From NCBI RefSeq assembly GCF_036588685.1, contig NC_086379.1, forward strand, positions 20,321,862 to 20,385,861: a stretch of DNA of 64,000 bases, written 5' to 3'. The stretch is from Mytilus trossulus. Lineage: Eukaryota > Mollusca > Bivalvia > Mytilida > Mytilidae. The notes under the pieces are model-generated. The model was given only the letters and a program-made list of their open reading frames with translations. It was not told where the DNA came from and did no database searches. Below, in pieces: positions 22,523 to 36,100 of this stretch (position 1 is its first letter; each line of letters opens with the position of its first letter). Made by a program: the position numbers and the translations under genes.

Positions 22523-24109
22523 AATGCGTTTAAAGTAGAAAATAAGAACTCAAATGACCTTAAGTGTCCAGTACACGAAGAAGGGAAACATAGTTTAGTA
22601 GAATGTCGATCATTTCCTACCAAACCCCTTACAGAAAAAAGGGAGATAATAAAGAAACATGGTATTTGCTTTAAATGTTTAAAAGGCAAGCATCTGGCTA
22701 AAGACTGTTCAGCAAAGGTTAAATGCGAAAAATGTGGAAACTCATCACACTGCACAGCGTTTCACATTGAACGTCAGGAACCATTGTTAGATAATGGCGG
22801 GGAACGAAAGAAGATAAACGAAGATATCCCAAAAGTAGGATCATTATGTACAGAAATTTGTGGCGACGCAAATCAGTTTAATGGAAAGTCATATGCAAAA
22901 ACATTACTGATAAACCTATATCCAAAGGGAAAACCAGAACAACGTGTTAAAACATATGCCATAATTGATGACCAAAGTAACAGGTCTTTAGCTACCTCTG
23001 AATTTTTTGATACTTTTAGCGAACACTATGATACTATACAGTATACCTTGTCATCGTGTTCAGGAAAATCTGCACAGTCTGGTCGTCGTGCCACAGGATT
23101 CATACTTGAATCATTCGATAGAAATACTCAACTCGAGTGCACATCACTAATAGAGTGTAATGACATTCCAAATTCCAAACAGGAAATAGCTACACCTGCT
23201 GTAGCCAGACAGTATAGTCATCTAGAGTCAATAGCAGAATTTATCCCTGAATTGGACCAGGACGCCAACATTTCACTTCTTATAGGAAGGGACATGATAA
23301 GTTGTCATCACATTTTGGACCAGATAATTGGTAAAGATCATGAATCATATGCTCAGCGCCTACCGTTAGGATGGACTATTATTGGAGAAGCATGTCTTGG
23401 TCTAGTGCATACATCTGATGTCATAACTGTCAACAAAACATCAGTTTTACCAAATCAGGAAATAACTCTAAAACCTTGTGAATATAACTTTAAGGTCAAG
23501 GACACAAAACTAGAACAAAAATCTGAATATAGTGATATATTTGAACAGACTGTAGAAGATAATGAAGTGGGATTATCCCGTGAAGATAAGGAGTTTATAA
23601 CCATTATGGAAAATGGAGTAAGGAAGGAATCAAATGGTAACTTCAGTGCACCTCTGCCTTTTCGCAAAGATGGTACAACACTAAGTAATAACTATGAACA
23701 AGCACGAAAAAGAGCAGAAAACTTAGGAAGGAGTCTAAAGAGGGACTCGAAAAAGTTAGAGGATTTTCTTCAGTTCATGGAAAAGATACTTAAGAACAAC
23801 CATGCAGAATTGGCACCCCCTATCAAGGATGGAGAAGAAGTATGGTATTTGCCCATTTTTGGAGTCTACCATGCTAAGAAACTATCTAAAATAAGAGTAG
23901 TATTTGATTCGTCGGCTAAGTACCATGGGATTTGTCTAAATGACGTACTGCTTAAAGGACCAGACTTAACAAACAATCTAGTTAGTGTATTATCAAAGTT
24001 CAGAATAGGTCAGTTTGCAGCTATTGCTGATGTGGAGCAAATGTTTTTTAACTTTGAAGTTCAAGAGAATCACAGAAACTTTCTCAGATTTATTTGGTTT
24101 AAGCAATGA
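22523..24109 (+). pseudogene. BEL/Pao gag C-terminus, protease and N-terminal RT
   Basis: This is one open frame of about 528 codons. The first 85 codons carry CCHC-type knuckle motifs (ICFKCLKGKHLAKDC, then KCEKCGNSSHCTAFH). A protease motif IIDDQSNRS follows, with its Asp codons near 22967-22972. The RT N-terminal part includes RVVFDSSA and ADVEQMFF, with the motif A Asp at 24029-24031. The frame ends at a TGA created by a small indel near 24105, and the RT continues in the next frame. In the BEL family gag and pol form one polyprotein. The N-terminal gag region is missing. Confidence 0.85.
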
Positions 24110-24425
24110 CATTGAAATGCCACTTGTAGAGTATAGGATGCGAGTCCATGTGTTCGGAAACTCTCCGTCTCCATCAGTTGCAAATTATTGTTTACGAAAG
24201 GCGGTTTGTAATCATGAAGGAGAAGAACCGTGTGACAACGTATGTAAATATGTGAAAGAACACTTCTATGTTGATGATGGACTTCTTTCTATTGACAGTG
24301 AAAAAGACATTGCTAGTCTTATTAAAAGAACACAGGATAGACTAATGACGGGTGGTAATATTCGACTACACAAAATCATATCGAATAGTAACAAAGTGCT
24401 TTCTAGCTTTCCACAAAAAGACTTA
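24110..24425 (+). pseudogene. BEL/Pao RT, C-terminal part (shifted frame)
   Basis: The RT continues in the +1-shifted frame with HVFGNSPSPSVA and the catalytic FYVDDGLLS (YVDD codons at 24267-24278). It is cut at 24425 by the inserted family A element. Confidence 0.85.
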
Positions 24426-24620
24426 TATATTAGACCGTTGGTTTTCCCGTTTGAATGGTTTTACACTAGTAATTTTGGGGCCCTTTATAGCTTGTTGTTC
24501 GGTGTGAGCCAAGGCTCCGTGTTGAAGGCCGTGCTTTAACCTATAATGGTTTAATTTTTAAATTGTTATTTGGATGGAGAGTTGTCTCATTGGCACTCAC
24601 ACCACATCTTCCTATATCTA
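24426..24620 (+). mobile_element. Family A element inserted in BEL pol
   Basis: The 195-bp insert runs TATATTAGACCGTTGG ... CCTATATCTA. It is flanked by TTA (24423-24425) and TTA (24621-24623), and the BEL codons resume exactly after the second TTA. This shows the boundaries of family A and a 3-bp TTA duplication. Insert plus duplication is 198 nt, so the frame is kept, but the insert brings a TAA at 24537. Confidence 0.8.
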
Positions 24621-24623
24621 TTA

Positions 24624-25526
24624 GCAAAGAATATTACGGAAATAGACTTTGATTCTGACGCATCTTGTTTACAGCGTAGTTTAGGCTTAAGCTGGGACGT
24701 CATTCGAGACATATTCACATATCAGCTATCAGCAGATGAGAAACCTTACACAAAAAGAGGAGTACTCTCAGTCATAAATGGAATGTTTGACCCTATATGT
24801 TTTGTAGCGCCTGTAATCCTAGGAGGGAGACTGATAATGAGACAAGCTTTACAGAACGCAAGTGTAGAATGGGATGATCCATTACCAGAATATTTGATGA
24901 ATGATTGGCAGGTCTGGAAACAATCATTAAAGGACTTAGAAACATTAGAAATTCGAAGATCTTTCACTGAAACATCTTTAGGCGACTGTTCAAAATGTGA
25001 ACTCCACATCTTTTCAGATGCATCCAAAGATGCTATAGCCTCAGTAGCTTACATTCGCACATTCAATGACAATGGACATTCTCAGTTGGGATTCGTATTA
25101 GGAAAATCAAAATTAGCACCTAACCATGGTCACACCATACCCAGACTTGAGTTGTGTGCAGCCGTTCTAGCAACAGAACTTGCGTCTTTCATTCAGAAGA
25201 CTCTTGAGATACCTTCATCTGCCACATACTTTTATACAGACAGTCAAGTGGTCCTAGGTTATCTATATAATGAGACTAGGCGATTTTACGTGTATGTCAG
25301 CAATCGAGTTGACCGAATTCTGAAGGTTTCTACAAAATTGCAATGGAACTATGTGCCAACAAACTACAATCCAGCAGATCATGGTACAAGACCATTGGAA
25401 GTTAACAGGCTAAGACAATCAGAATGGTTAAAAGGTCCAAACGCCTTTTTTGAGTCCCAGAATTTATCAGATAGCACACTGTTTGAAGTCATAGAACCAG
25501 AAGTCGACAAAGAAGTCAGACCATGA
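24624..25526 (+). pseudogene. BEL/Pao connection and RNase H region
   Basis: The frame matches the RT before the insertion. RNase H is recognised by FSDASKDA (Asp at 25017-25019), IPRLELCAA, FYTDSQVVLGY and NYNPADHGTRP. It ends at an in-frame TGA (25524-25526). Coding similarity continues past it in the same frame to a TAG at 25647-25649. Confidence 0.85.
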
Positions 25527-25658
25527 GTGGAAGTAAAAAAGACATTTGTTAAGTCATCAGGTCTAGACATAAGTTTATTTGAACATTTTTCAACATGGAC
25601 AAGTCTTGTCAGAGGTATCGCATTTCTTAAACGAAAAGCGTCAATGTAGCACAAAGAT

Positions 25659-27071
25659 GTGACTGATGAAAAGAACAGTAAGTCTTGCGTCACCTTTATG
25701 AAGGAGTCTGAGAAGTTGATTATAAAGGAGGTACAACAAGACACATACTATAATGAGATAGACTGCTTGAAGCAAAGTAAACCTTTACAAAAGAACAGTA
25801 GTTTAATTGCACTTTCACCAGTATTAGACTCCGATGGATTACTTCTAGTAGGAGGAAGACTTAAAAACTCAGACATAGAAAGTTGTGAAAAAATGCCTGT
25901 AATTATACCAGGTAAAAGCTACATTGCTACATTAATAGTCAAGCACTGTCACAATGCTGTTCAGCACATGGGAAGACATTTTACTGAGGGAGCAATTCGT
26001 TCGAGAGGAATATGGTTGACTGGAGGTAAACGGCTCATTAATTCCATCCTACATAACTGTATAAAATGTCGTAAATTGCGAGGAAGTGCCGAACAACAGA
26101 AGATGGCTGATCTCCCTTCTGACCGTCTCACACCAAGCCCTCCATTTACCTATGTGGGCGTGGACACCTTTGGTCCTTGGTCCATCTTAACAAGACGCAC
26201 ACGTGGAGGTTCAGCCAATACAAAGCGATGGGCGATTATGTTTTCCTGTCTAGTAACTCGAGCAATACACATAGAAGTGGTTGAGGAGATGACTTCATCT
26301 TCCTTTATCAATGCGTTGCGCAGATTTACAGCTCTTAGAGGACCAGTCAAGGAATTCCGATCAGATCAAGGTACAAATTTCATTGGAGCTATTAATGAAC
26401 TAGACATTACAAGTTTCAACGTTGAAGACCAACCAATTAAAGACTATCTCCAAAACAATGGAACCATATGGAAATTTAACCCACCACACGCCTCCAATAT
26501 GAGCGGTGCTTGGGAGCGTATGATAGGACTAGCTCGAAAGATCTTGAATTCAATGTTGTGCGATATAAAAGGTAAACAACTTACACATGAAATTCTATGC
26601 ACTTTCATGGCGGAAGTATGTTGTATTGTGAACAACAGACCAATAACTGTAGTATCTAGTGATCCAGAGTCACCTCATGTGTTATCGCCGAATGTCCTTC
26701 TCACTCACAAAACAGACAATGTTACGGAATATATTCCAGATTTATCACTTAAAGATACTTATAAAGCTCAATGGAAACAAGTGCAAGTATTAGCCAATCA
26801 GTTTTGGAAAAGGTGGAAAACAGAATACTTACACAATCTTCAACTCAGGAAAAAGTGGGAAGTTGAAAGCCGCAATCTATGTAAGGATGATATTGTGCTC
26901 ATGATTGATGATACTCTGCATAGGAATCAGTGGTTAACAGGAACTATAGTTGAAGTTTATCCGAGTTCAGATGGTTTGGTTCGTAAAGCATTAGTACGTG
27001 TCATCAAGAATGGCGAACCAACAACTTACATTCGTCCGATTTCTAAACTTGTGTACTTATTTTCTGATTAG
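25659..27071 (+). pseudogene. BEL/Pao integrase and C-terminal domain
   Basis: The 470-codon frame has an HHCC zinc region (VKHCHNAVQHMGRH ... NCIKCRKLRG). The catalytic DDE triad follows: VGVDTFGP (Asp 26163), FRSDQGTNF (Asp 26364) and SGAWERMIG (Glu 26514). A Pao-type C-terminal domain comes next (FWKRWKTEYLHNLQLRKKW ... DDIVLMIDD). The natural stop is TAG 27069-27071. The domain itself looks intact but is cut off from the upstream pol by stops. Confidence 0.85.
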
Positions 27072-27207
27072 AATCAGTTTGTGAATGAATGAACAATTAA
27101 GGATGTTGAAATCATTTATTATCAGACAATTGTAGAAATTCTGGTTTGAATTTGTTTGTTTCTTTTTAAATGTAGTGATTTTTTTTATGTCAAAATCAGG
27201 CGGGGAA

Positions 27208-28095
27208 TGTGATGTTTCACTTTTTTGGTATAGAGTTATCCTTCTTTGTACAGGTTTAGAGTAAACACATTTTAGGGTAGTTCCCATCCCCTTTCCTTAA
27301 TAGCTCTCAAAATTCAGCCATAGAACACGTTTTCAGTTTAATCAAAACAAAATTAGAATAATAGAAGTCCCCCACAGAGTAAGTTTATTTCCCTGCCTGA
27401 TTATATTTTTATTATGTATAAGAAGTATGCACAAATAGTGCAAGGTATACATTTTTGTGTTTTCAACCCGTAAATAAGGGTTCTATTTTTTGGTTCATAC
27501 GATCTGAATTTCTAACTTGGTCCAGGCAATACACACTTTGTAAACCTATATAAAAGTATTTTAAATACTTACCTTCATAGACATATATATTTTTTAGGTG
27601 TTTTGCATTTATTTTATTACACACACAAAAGTAAAATTCTCTGTCTAGGTTACCAACCATTATCTTTTCTTACATGTAGTGATAGGCAAACTTACACACT
27701 AGGAATTGTTGGTTATGTATATTTACACCTTAGGAATGCTTATGTGCTAGTTTGTAGTCATGGTTTAGGCATGCATATATAATCATGTAACATATTTATA
27801 GGCACAGGTTTATAGGACACTTTGCAAGTGTTTAACTAGGATTTAGATGTGTGAGCTTTTGACTGATTGATTGATTTAGGTGTGTGTTTTCATATACTGT
27901 TAGTGCATGTGTACTTACCTGATACTTACCTAATTTGTGTATTTTTGTTTATTATACTAAGACATATTGTAATAGGAACATTTTATTAATTTCAGCTTTC
28001 TACCTTCCCCTGGGAAGTATGTATTGTATGGAAATAAAGAATATTTATAGAACATTAGGCTTTCATATATAGCTATAGAAACCCAGAACACTACA
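27208..28095 (+). repeat. Probable 3' LTR of the BEL/Pao element
   Basis: It begins TGTGATGTTTCAC directly after the purine tract GGCGGGGAA. AATAAA near 28034 could be the poly(A) signal, and CTACA at 28091-28095 is the suggested TG...CA end. No second LTR is present for comparison, so the right edge is a guess. Confidence 0.45.
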
Positions 28096-29149
28096 AATAT
28101 GTACTTATGAATAAATTATATATTGTTTTAAATTGTTTTAATTTAGAAAGTGCTTTTCGGCATCCATCGTCTTCTTATTGATCAGTTGTCAAATTTGACT
28201 AATCTGTGGTCTGCATCCTCTGCATAATTGATACTTTTTAAATACATGTCGGACCCCATTCCCTTATTTCATTAATGGCTTTAAGTTATTTGGTGGGCAG
28301 GGGGAATTGATTCCCAAAACTCCTACATCTCTCCATATTATGTTCCGCTGTACATCTGTTTTTTCATCAACAAGAATTATCTGCTTTACAACCATTTTTT
28401 CACGATTAAAACCACCCTGCCTCAAGCTTTCATCCATCAAATTCTCATTTATAGTCTTCTCATTACATAGTTCCTATAATCTGTCCACCCCCTTATCAGT
28501 GTCACAATGACTCGCACCCATTTACAACCCATCATTCGACGACAAATTATAATAAAATACCTGATTTGTTTTCTATATGCAAAAATTACGAATCAGTTTT
28601 GTTTGCTGTTAAAACATGAATAATGGCCATTTTTTTCACACATCTCGTTTTTAACTTCCATGCGCACACAAAACAAACTATTTTTTCACAAAACCACAAA
28701 GTTTATTTTATTATCAAAGTTTACTTTGTTGTTCTAATGTGAGGAATCAATTACAGACATGGGTAAGCAGAATAAATATCTAGATGTTTAAAAAAAAATA
28801 CTATAGTTGATGAGTTATCCCCTCGTGTAACAAGATTTATCTCTCCTTGGATTTAAACACATTGAGATTGAGATTGAATTGTCTCCCTTTGATTACAGCC
28901 AGTACCAAATCACGATTATTTGTTTGGTTATTTTTTATTTTATTGATTAACAATAGTTAAATTTAGAAAAAGGATAATACTTTCAATTGCATGGTCTCAC
29001 AAAGGCTTTTTCACCTATTATTCAAATTTTACATTAAAAACCAACATTTTGATGAAAAGGCTATAACATGAAGATAAAAATGAAAAATATTAGACACAAC
29101 AGATTGAAAGTTATAGAATAGTGATATTAATCTAACATTTTCTATTATA
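28096..29149. other. Intergenic, no gene recognised
   Basis: AT-rich. The 67-codon open frame at 28307-28510 has no domain or splice support. Confidence 0.35.
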
Positions 29150-29372
29150 TAGACATAAGGAGATGTGGTATGAGTGCCAAAGAGACAAATCTCCAACTAA
29201 GTCATAATTTGTTAAAGTAAACCATTATAACTTGTATAACTCACATTATGGTCTTCAACGCAGGCAGAGCATTGGTTCACACCGAACAGCAATTTATCAA
29301 AGGTCCCAAAAATGACTAGACTAAATTTAAAACCATTCAAACGGGAAAAAACTAATTGTCTAATATATATGA
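29150..29372 (-). repeat. Family A repeat (reverse), near full length
   Basis: ATAGACATAAGGAGATGTGG, GAGACAAATCTCCAACTAAG and CAAACGGGAAAAAACTAATTG, ending GTCTAATATA. Confidence 0.75.
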
Positions 29373-30178
29373 TAAACGAGAAACAATTATAAACCCCATT
29401 AACAAACTACTGAACATCAGATTCATGTACTAACAATGAATGAAGAAATCGGTATATTTTGTCAAATTTCTTTTATTTCCTTGTTATGTATCAAGTTTTT
29501 ATATTTGGAAGAAATCTCTAAAAGTATATGTAAAGAAAAAAAGTATAAAATGTAAATTCGAAATTTTTAAACTTGTTTTCCGTTATTTTCCGTCAATCTG
29601 GTCATGGTCTCATTGTCAATGACGCTGTAATACCAGTGAATAAAATCCCAATCATTTTCTTCTACATTGGCATCATGTTTCTATATAGCTAGCTCACATG
29701 CCTTTATATCATTATTCGTCATTGCTTCCCTCTACAAACAGGTCAAATAAAAGCTGTATTTTTCAAATTATTGACAATGTACAGTAATGGAATGTAACAG
29801 AATGACCAAAATCTATATTAAAATTAAATGCGCTAGTGCGACTCAAATTTAATAATATAGAACTAAACCGCTTTTTACCATTCAAAATCATACTTTTGCA
29901 TTAGTCTCGTATGCTTTTGATTAAAATTCATGTGCATGTTTTAAGTTTAGTGTGACGCCCTTGAGAGCTACATATTTATATGTCTTCTTTGTAACATTTG
30001 TAAATACAAAAACCTTTTGTTAATTTATCTTCCTGTTGATTGTAAATTCGTTAACATACATTTATTCATTGTATTAAAAAATATCGTTTATGGAAGTTAT
30101 TGATTTAATCCATTTCATCATATTCTTCCTTGTAGTAAAAGTTCACTTATTTAAAAAATAAATAATCTCAGCTAAAAT
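29373..30178. other. Upstream region of the MAM receptor gene
   Basis: AT-rich with no repeat recognised. The frame at 29440 starts MKKSVYFVKFLLF but shows no phase-1 donor to join the MAM exon, so it was not used as the signal exon. Confidence 0.35.
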
Positions 30179-33100
30179 ATGTTGTGGAGTTTCATTATTA
30201 ATTTAGGAATAAGTACTATGATAATAGTCACAAAAGCAGGTTAGTCGAACATATTATTATTTCAACGTTAATATAGTACTATTCGATTTTACAAAAGATC
30301 AACTACATGATGATTGTAGAGTATCATAAAGACTAGCTTTCCAATATCTAATCGGCCTGAAACTACAAGAGTGATTTGTGTATTAGAACCATTAAGCTGT
30401 CTCGAGTGGAAACAACAATCTTAAATATACGATGCATTAGCAGTAGTTTTGTATTTGTTTACCATTCATTTTAGTTTGAATCTCAGGTTTAAAAGCATGA
30501 CTGATAAATGTTAAACGTGATCACATATTAATTCATAAATCGCTACCTTGGACATCAATAAATCTTAACAACTTCATAAATGCAATTTTTCACAGAGCTA
30601 ACAGTAAAATTTAGACCAACATCTTACTACTTGGACATGTAATAAAAGTGAACATCACATTGCTCATGACGTTCGCAATGTGAATTTCTTTTACCACAAA
30701 CTTTAACCTCTGGCCGTTTCAGTGATATCCTACAACTTCAACGCAAACAGATCTCGCACTCGGAGGTCGTCCAAAAGTGTGTACCAGTTCAGTGAATAAT
30801 TAAAAACTCAGCTGTATTGGTGACAGACCAGGAATTAATTAATATTCCTTTATTTTAAATCATCATAACCTTAATAATTAATAGACAGAATAAGTTTAGT
30901 TTATTGAATTTTAAAGGGTAGACATAGCTGTTGAAATATGTTTATGTCGTGATTTTGATGTTTGTTTCTTTTTTTCAGTATTCATAATCCTGTATTTTGT
31001 AGTATTTGTATAAATTTTGTAAAACTGTTATTCTATTTTATTATTCAATTATTTCTGTTATGTGATGTTGAATTTTCTTTACTTATGACCAGAAAGTTAC
31101 GCATGCAGTTTTGAACAGGACTTTTGCAATTGGTTGCCAGGAAATATTACAAGTGCATTTTATTGGAAACGTGTAAAGGCAGTCAGTCCTTTTACAGACC
31201 ATACAACCGGTAATGATTCTTAAACTCCTAAGTCACTAGAATGATTCATTGCTACAGAGTGGTCCCTCTATTATTTTTAGTTAGGTTTGGGACTTCTTGA
31301 AAGTGTTCTCCACTTAGTAGTCACAACCATTGTAGTGAATCATATAAGACCTTACATATTTTTGTTTAAATGTTTTCACTTTCTCCCCATACACATAAGA
31401 CAAGATGCGTATCAATCTAACGTATTTTGAAGACGAACTTCATTCATAAATATATTCAGTTTAAATAAAAACGAGTGAAAACGGAACCATATAAATTAAA
31501 TTAAAAAGGTTTTTTTTCTTCTAAATTTGAAATACATTGTGATGATCCCTTTAAGGTAGATTGGGTTTCTACATTATGATCCATAGAATATTTTAATAAT
31601 TTGCCAAAATGTAGTTACTATTATGCTTTTTAAATGAAAATTAAAAGAATGGGTCACGGGGCTTATTTTTTCGCTACACAGTGTTAAAAATTGACAGAGG
31701 TTGTATAGATTATGCATGCAAAACACAATTTTCCGCAATAAAGCATAAATTATACCATAGTATAAACATACGAGAAGATAGCATTAATTGTGTGCTTTCA
31801 GTTAAGAAAAGAAAAAAAAAGGTCACCGGACCTGTTTTCTAGCTACTTTATAAAATAGATAAATTCCTAACACATTCTATTGTAAAAGTACCTTGACCTG
31901 AATTTTCTGCTCTTCCATTTGAGTTGCCTCCCCTTATGTTGCAAAATTGGAAACAGTTTTATCAAACAAATATTTTCTGTTTTTTGTAAAATACAGCCAT
32001 GAATATGATAAAACTTGTCATTTTCTATATTGAAATGAAAGTTCTTATACATGAATTACCCACTCTAAAAATTTCTATTTAAGATCTAGACCTTGTTGTC
32101 TGGTACATGTAAGATGGAGGAAGACACCCTATCTACCTTAATATCAATTCATGGGAATAATAATTGTAACAAAAATATTAATAAAATTGAGAATGGAAAT
32201 GGGGAATGTATCAAAGAGACAACAATCCGACCATAGAAAAAAAAACAACAATAAACCAACAATAAAACTAACAACAAACAACAATAAACCGATGTGTGCA
32301 TATTACTTAGTATTAGAAAATACGTCCTTCATGCACGTTTCGCAATCACGATTAATAAAAATATCATCTAACTAAATACTTCATACAGAACCTGTTTGGT
32401 ATACGAAGTCTGTTCACCCTTTTCTTGCTAATGCTTTTGAAAATAATGTAGGAGTCATCTAGTGTTAGGAGACAATAACGGGAAATAATAAAACTAATCA
32501 AAAGTATGATCTTATTCTTACTTTTGTTGAAACGTATACCAGGTAATTGACGAAGTGCCATTTAGGAAGGTAATTTGTACAAAGAAAGCACGTAGATGGT
32601 AAATTAGTTCAATATAAATATATTTTGATCGCAAAAATTAAAATCTACAGAAAAAATACAAAAAAAAATAGCGACGGTGAGTCATTAGTTTAATTTAGGA
32701 CGTAAGAGAATGCAATTTTCCATATATTGTTGAACAGGGCAGAAACAAGGCGTTTAATTTTGTTAATAGTTTGTGTTAATACCTAATTCTAATATGTCGT
32801 GCTTCTTTCGTTTAATAAATAAACCCATGCTCTGAATCCAATAGTTTTGGCACATGCGTATATTGACTACTTCAGAATGATGGATTTTATCAAATTGGCG
32901 TGCATCTAATATATTTCATTAGCTTAAAACACTTCCAAATTCTTTAATGATGCACATATTGTTACTAATTCTTTTATTATGACTGTAATGTGTGCATTCC
33001 GAAACGACATATTTGACCTAGATACGATAACCGTTCATGCTGGCTGTTCACAAACTCCTTCCTCTGAAAAATCTCAGTGCTCTTATTTTCTCTTCAAACA

Positions 33101-36100
33101 AAAAAGGGAGGTTCATGGAAGAGCCTACACAATCGCTTTACCCTTATATACATCGCACATAGAAATTACTTAAATATTGTCCTAATCAGAATCGATTTAA
33201 TTGATGCAAGCTATACTTTATTGTAGTGTTAACATAGGTAGGCATTATATTCATGTTCTTTAAGCCCTCACTATAGCTCAGGCAAAAATAATGACGAACG
33301 TAATTCCTACCCATGTTAAAACTACAATAAAGTATAGCTTGCATTAATTGTTTCTTAAATATTATCAGAACTGGAAAGTAAAATACAAAACTCGTAGAAT
33401 ATGTCATAAATAAGGTTAGGACAACTTCTTTTTTTAATTCATCATAAAACATCAGCTGCATTTTATATGTGTATTTGTTTTGCAAAGACAGAAAGACAAT
33501 ACATAAATAAAACGCTAGATAGGAGATTACTACTTAGTACAGTGACTTTTCTTTGCATGGAGTTTTTTTTATTATAAACAGGTACTGTAATAACCCATTT
33601 GATTACAATCAAAATCTAATCAATATTTTTAAAACATTTGTGTATAGATCAATTAATCATAACTTAGTACATGCAAATTTGTAAATGAATTTTAGTGTAA
33701 TTAAAATCTGTAACTGCTATGCTTAAACAATTTCTGTTAGTTCTAAAGTGTATCTAACAAACCTAGCGTATATAAGAATAAAACAAGTCTCTTCAATGTA
33801 AACAGTACGAGTATATCGAACAATATTTTTTTAAAATCTCACAAATGCTCTGATAAGTTGATCTCTACATATATTTTTTTATTAAGGTTCAGGCTACTAC
33901 ATCGTTATAGATTGGACTGGTGGCAACGATAAAAGACAGGCTGAACTTTCTACTGATTTTAAAGTGTCCAACACATCAAAATGTATATTCTTTTGGTATA
34001 ATATGGAGAGTGTTGGTTCAGATGGTTCAATACTAGAACTATATCAAATTAATGAAACGACAATACCTATTCAACTGAGACAATATAAAAATAGTACAGA
34101 AGAAAAATGGATTCGAGCGACTGTTGATCTGCCAGGCACTGGGCCTTACAGAATTGTTTTTCGTGGAACAGTTATGGCAATATTTGATGATTACATTGGA
34201 CTTGATGACATTAATACATTTGAAGGAAGTTGTAGTGGTAAGTTTCGTAATTACGTTACATTTTGATGATACAACGATTTTTAAAGGTATTCATTATCAC
34301 ATTTTTCGATCAAAGAATATTTTGACAATTCATATTCGATAAAACAAATTTAAAAAATCATATTTGAACAATTATACAACCTTTATAGCAATAATGTATA
34401 CCTACGTTTGTAATATCGATTAATTCTCGGTTGTTTGTTTCAAAAAAAGGATCGAACCAACCTACATGAAAAAGAAAACAATTTGTATGCAAAACTATCG
34501 ATCACACATTTAAGGAATCGAAAGCAAATGCCAGCCCTTCTTATTCGAGTGATATTTGAACTTGTTCTCTATTTGAATTAAGTGTCATTGGTGTGTCTTT
34601 CGCATATATGTCGTACAAACTTGTATTTAAAAATAAAAACAAGAAAACAAATGCATATCGTAATTAAATTCACATTATTCAAGTATCTACCGCCGCATTT
34701 TCAGTAGAAGACAGAGTGTAGATGGAGTACCGTCTGTGACTTTAAGGAGAAAGTCACATGCGACTTAAGTATACATCAAACAGAAACTGACTCGTAGAGT
34801 ATTGATTGAAACCTCAAACAATATTAACCTAATAGCAAAACGAGCCTATTAAAATCGAGTCTTTTAGAATCAAGATAAGCAATACAATAAAATTGAGAAT
34901 GGAAATGGGGAATGTGTCAAAGAGACAACAACCCGACCAAATAAAAAAACAACAGCAGAAGGTCACCAACAGGTCGTCAATGTAGCGAGAAATTCCCGCA
35001 CCCGGAGGCGTCCTTCAGCTGGCCCCTAAACACATATATACTAGTTCAGTGATAATGAACGCCATACTAATTTCCAAATTGTACACAAGAAACTAAAATT
35101 AAGATAATAAAAGACTAACAAAGGCCAGAGGCTACTGACTTGGGACAGGCGCAAAAATGCGGCGGGGTTAAACATGTTTGTGAGATCTCAACCCTCCCCC
35201 TATACCTCTAACCAATGTAGAAAAGTAAACGCATAACAATACGCACATTAAAATTCAGTTCAAGAGAAGTCCGAGTCTGATGTCAGAAGATGTAACCAAA
35301 GAAAATAAACAAAATGACAATAATACATAAAAAACAACAGACTACTAGCAGTTAACTGACATGCCAGCTCCAGACTTTAATTAAACTGACTGAAAGATTA
35401 TGATTTCATCATATGAACATCAGGCACAATCCTTCCCGTTAGGGGTTTAGTATCATACCATCATAATATATATGAGAAGAACATAATCCGTGTCATGCCA
35501 ACAACTGTTTTTAGAATAAATGTGTTTAGTTCCGACGCAAAACTTTTCAAACAACATAAGCTAAATGTTTAATTTCAGATGAAAACATTTCAGAATATCG
35601 ATTCTTTAGAAAACACTGTTTTGACATGACTGAAAATTTCAAAATATATAGTTTTCCTTCATTGAATCTTGAAACAAACAATTTTCAACCAGCATTTGAA
35701 ACCTTAAACAATGAATGCCACGAAAAAAAGAAAACAAGACTAAGGACAATTTGATAAACCTTTGTGAGACGATATATTTTTTTAAGATTTTATGTCAATT
35801 CGTATGACATTATTGGCTTCAACATGTCTAAAGAACATGAATGCATGATTTTTAATAAGGGTAATGTTTTAGAAAATTCTTGTACAGGTTAGCGAATATT
35901 CAACAATTTTTTTAAACTATTCCTTCAACACTCGAAGGGAAAACTGAACAGAATGTGTGTACATGTGTGTATATAGTTTTGAATTTTATCTATTTTGTTC
36001 GGCATTTGGTATTACGTAGATTAAGTTGATTTGTGTGTTTAGATCTTTCACGACAGTTCAGTCCCTTATAGCATTATATTTTTATCTAAAACAAGCGAAC

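Larger units (their letters stand above)
22460..28095 (+). mobile_element. Degenerate, 5'-truncated BEL/Pao LTR retrotransposon
   Basis: In order, there are gag zinc knuckles, an aspartic protease, reverse transcriptase (YVDD), RNase H, and integrase with a C-terminal domain, then a purine-rich GGCGGGGAA tract and a probable 3' LTR. No matching 5' LTR or gag N-terminus is seen upstream: the sequence abuts a minisatellite. The coding frame is broken by a stop upstream of the zinc knuckles (22520), a frameshift near 24105, a 195-bp family A insertion (24426-24620), and stops at 25524 and 25647. It cannot be autonomous. Confidence 0.85.

Noticed and set aside
22462..22755. 97-codon minus-strand frame
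   Set aside because: Antisense shadow of the BEL gag zinc-knuckle region.
28307..28510. 67-codon frame rich in Ser/Phe
   Set aside because: No homology recognised, no splice context, AT-rich intergenic DNA.
29440..29622. Signal-peptide-like start MKKSVYFVKFLLF
   Set aside because: It lacks a phase-1 donor to join the MAM exon. The exon at 30179-30239 fits phase and distance better.
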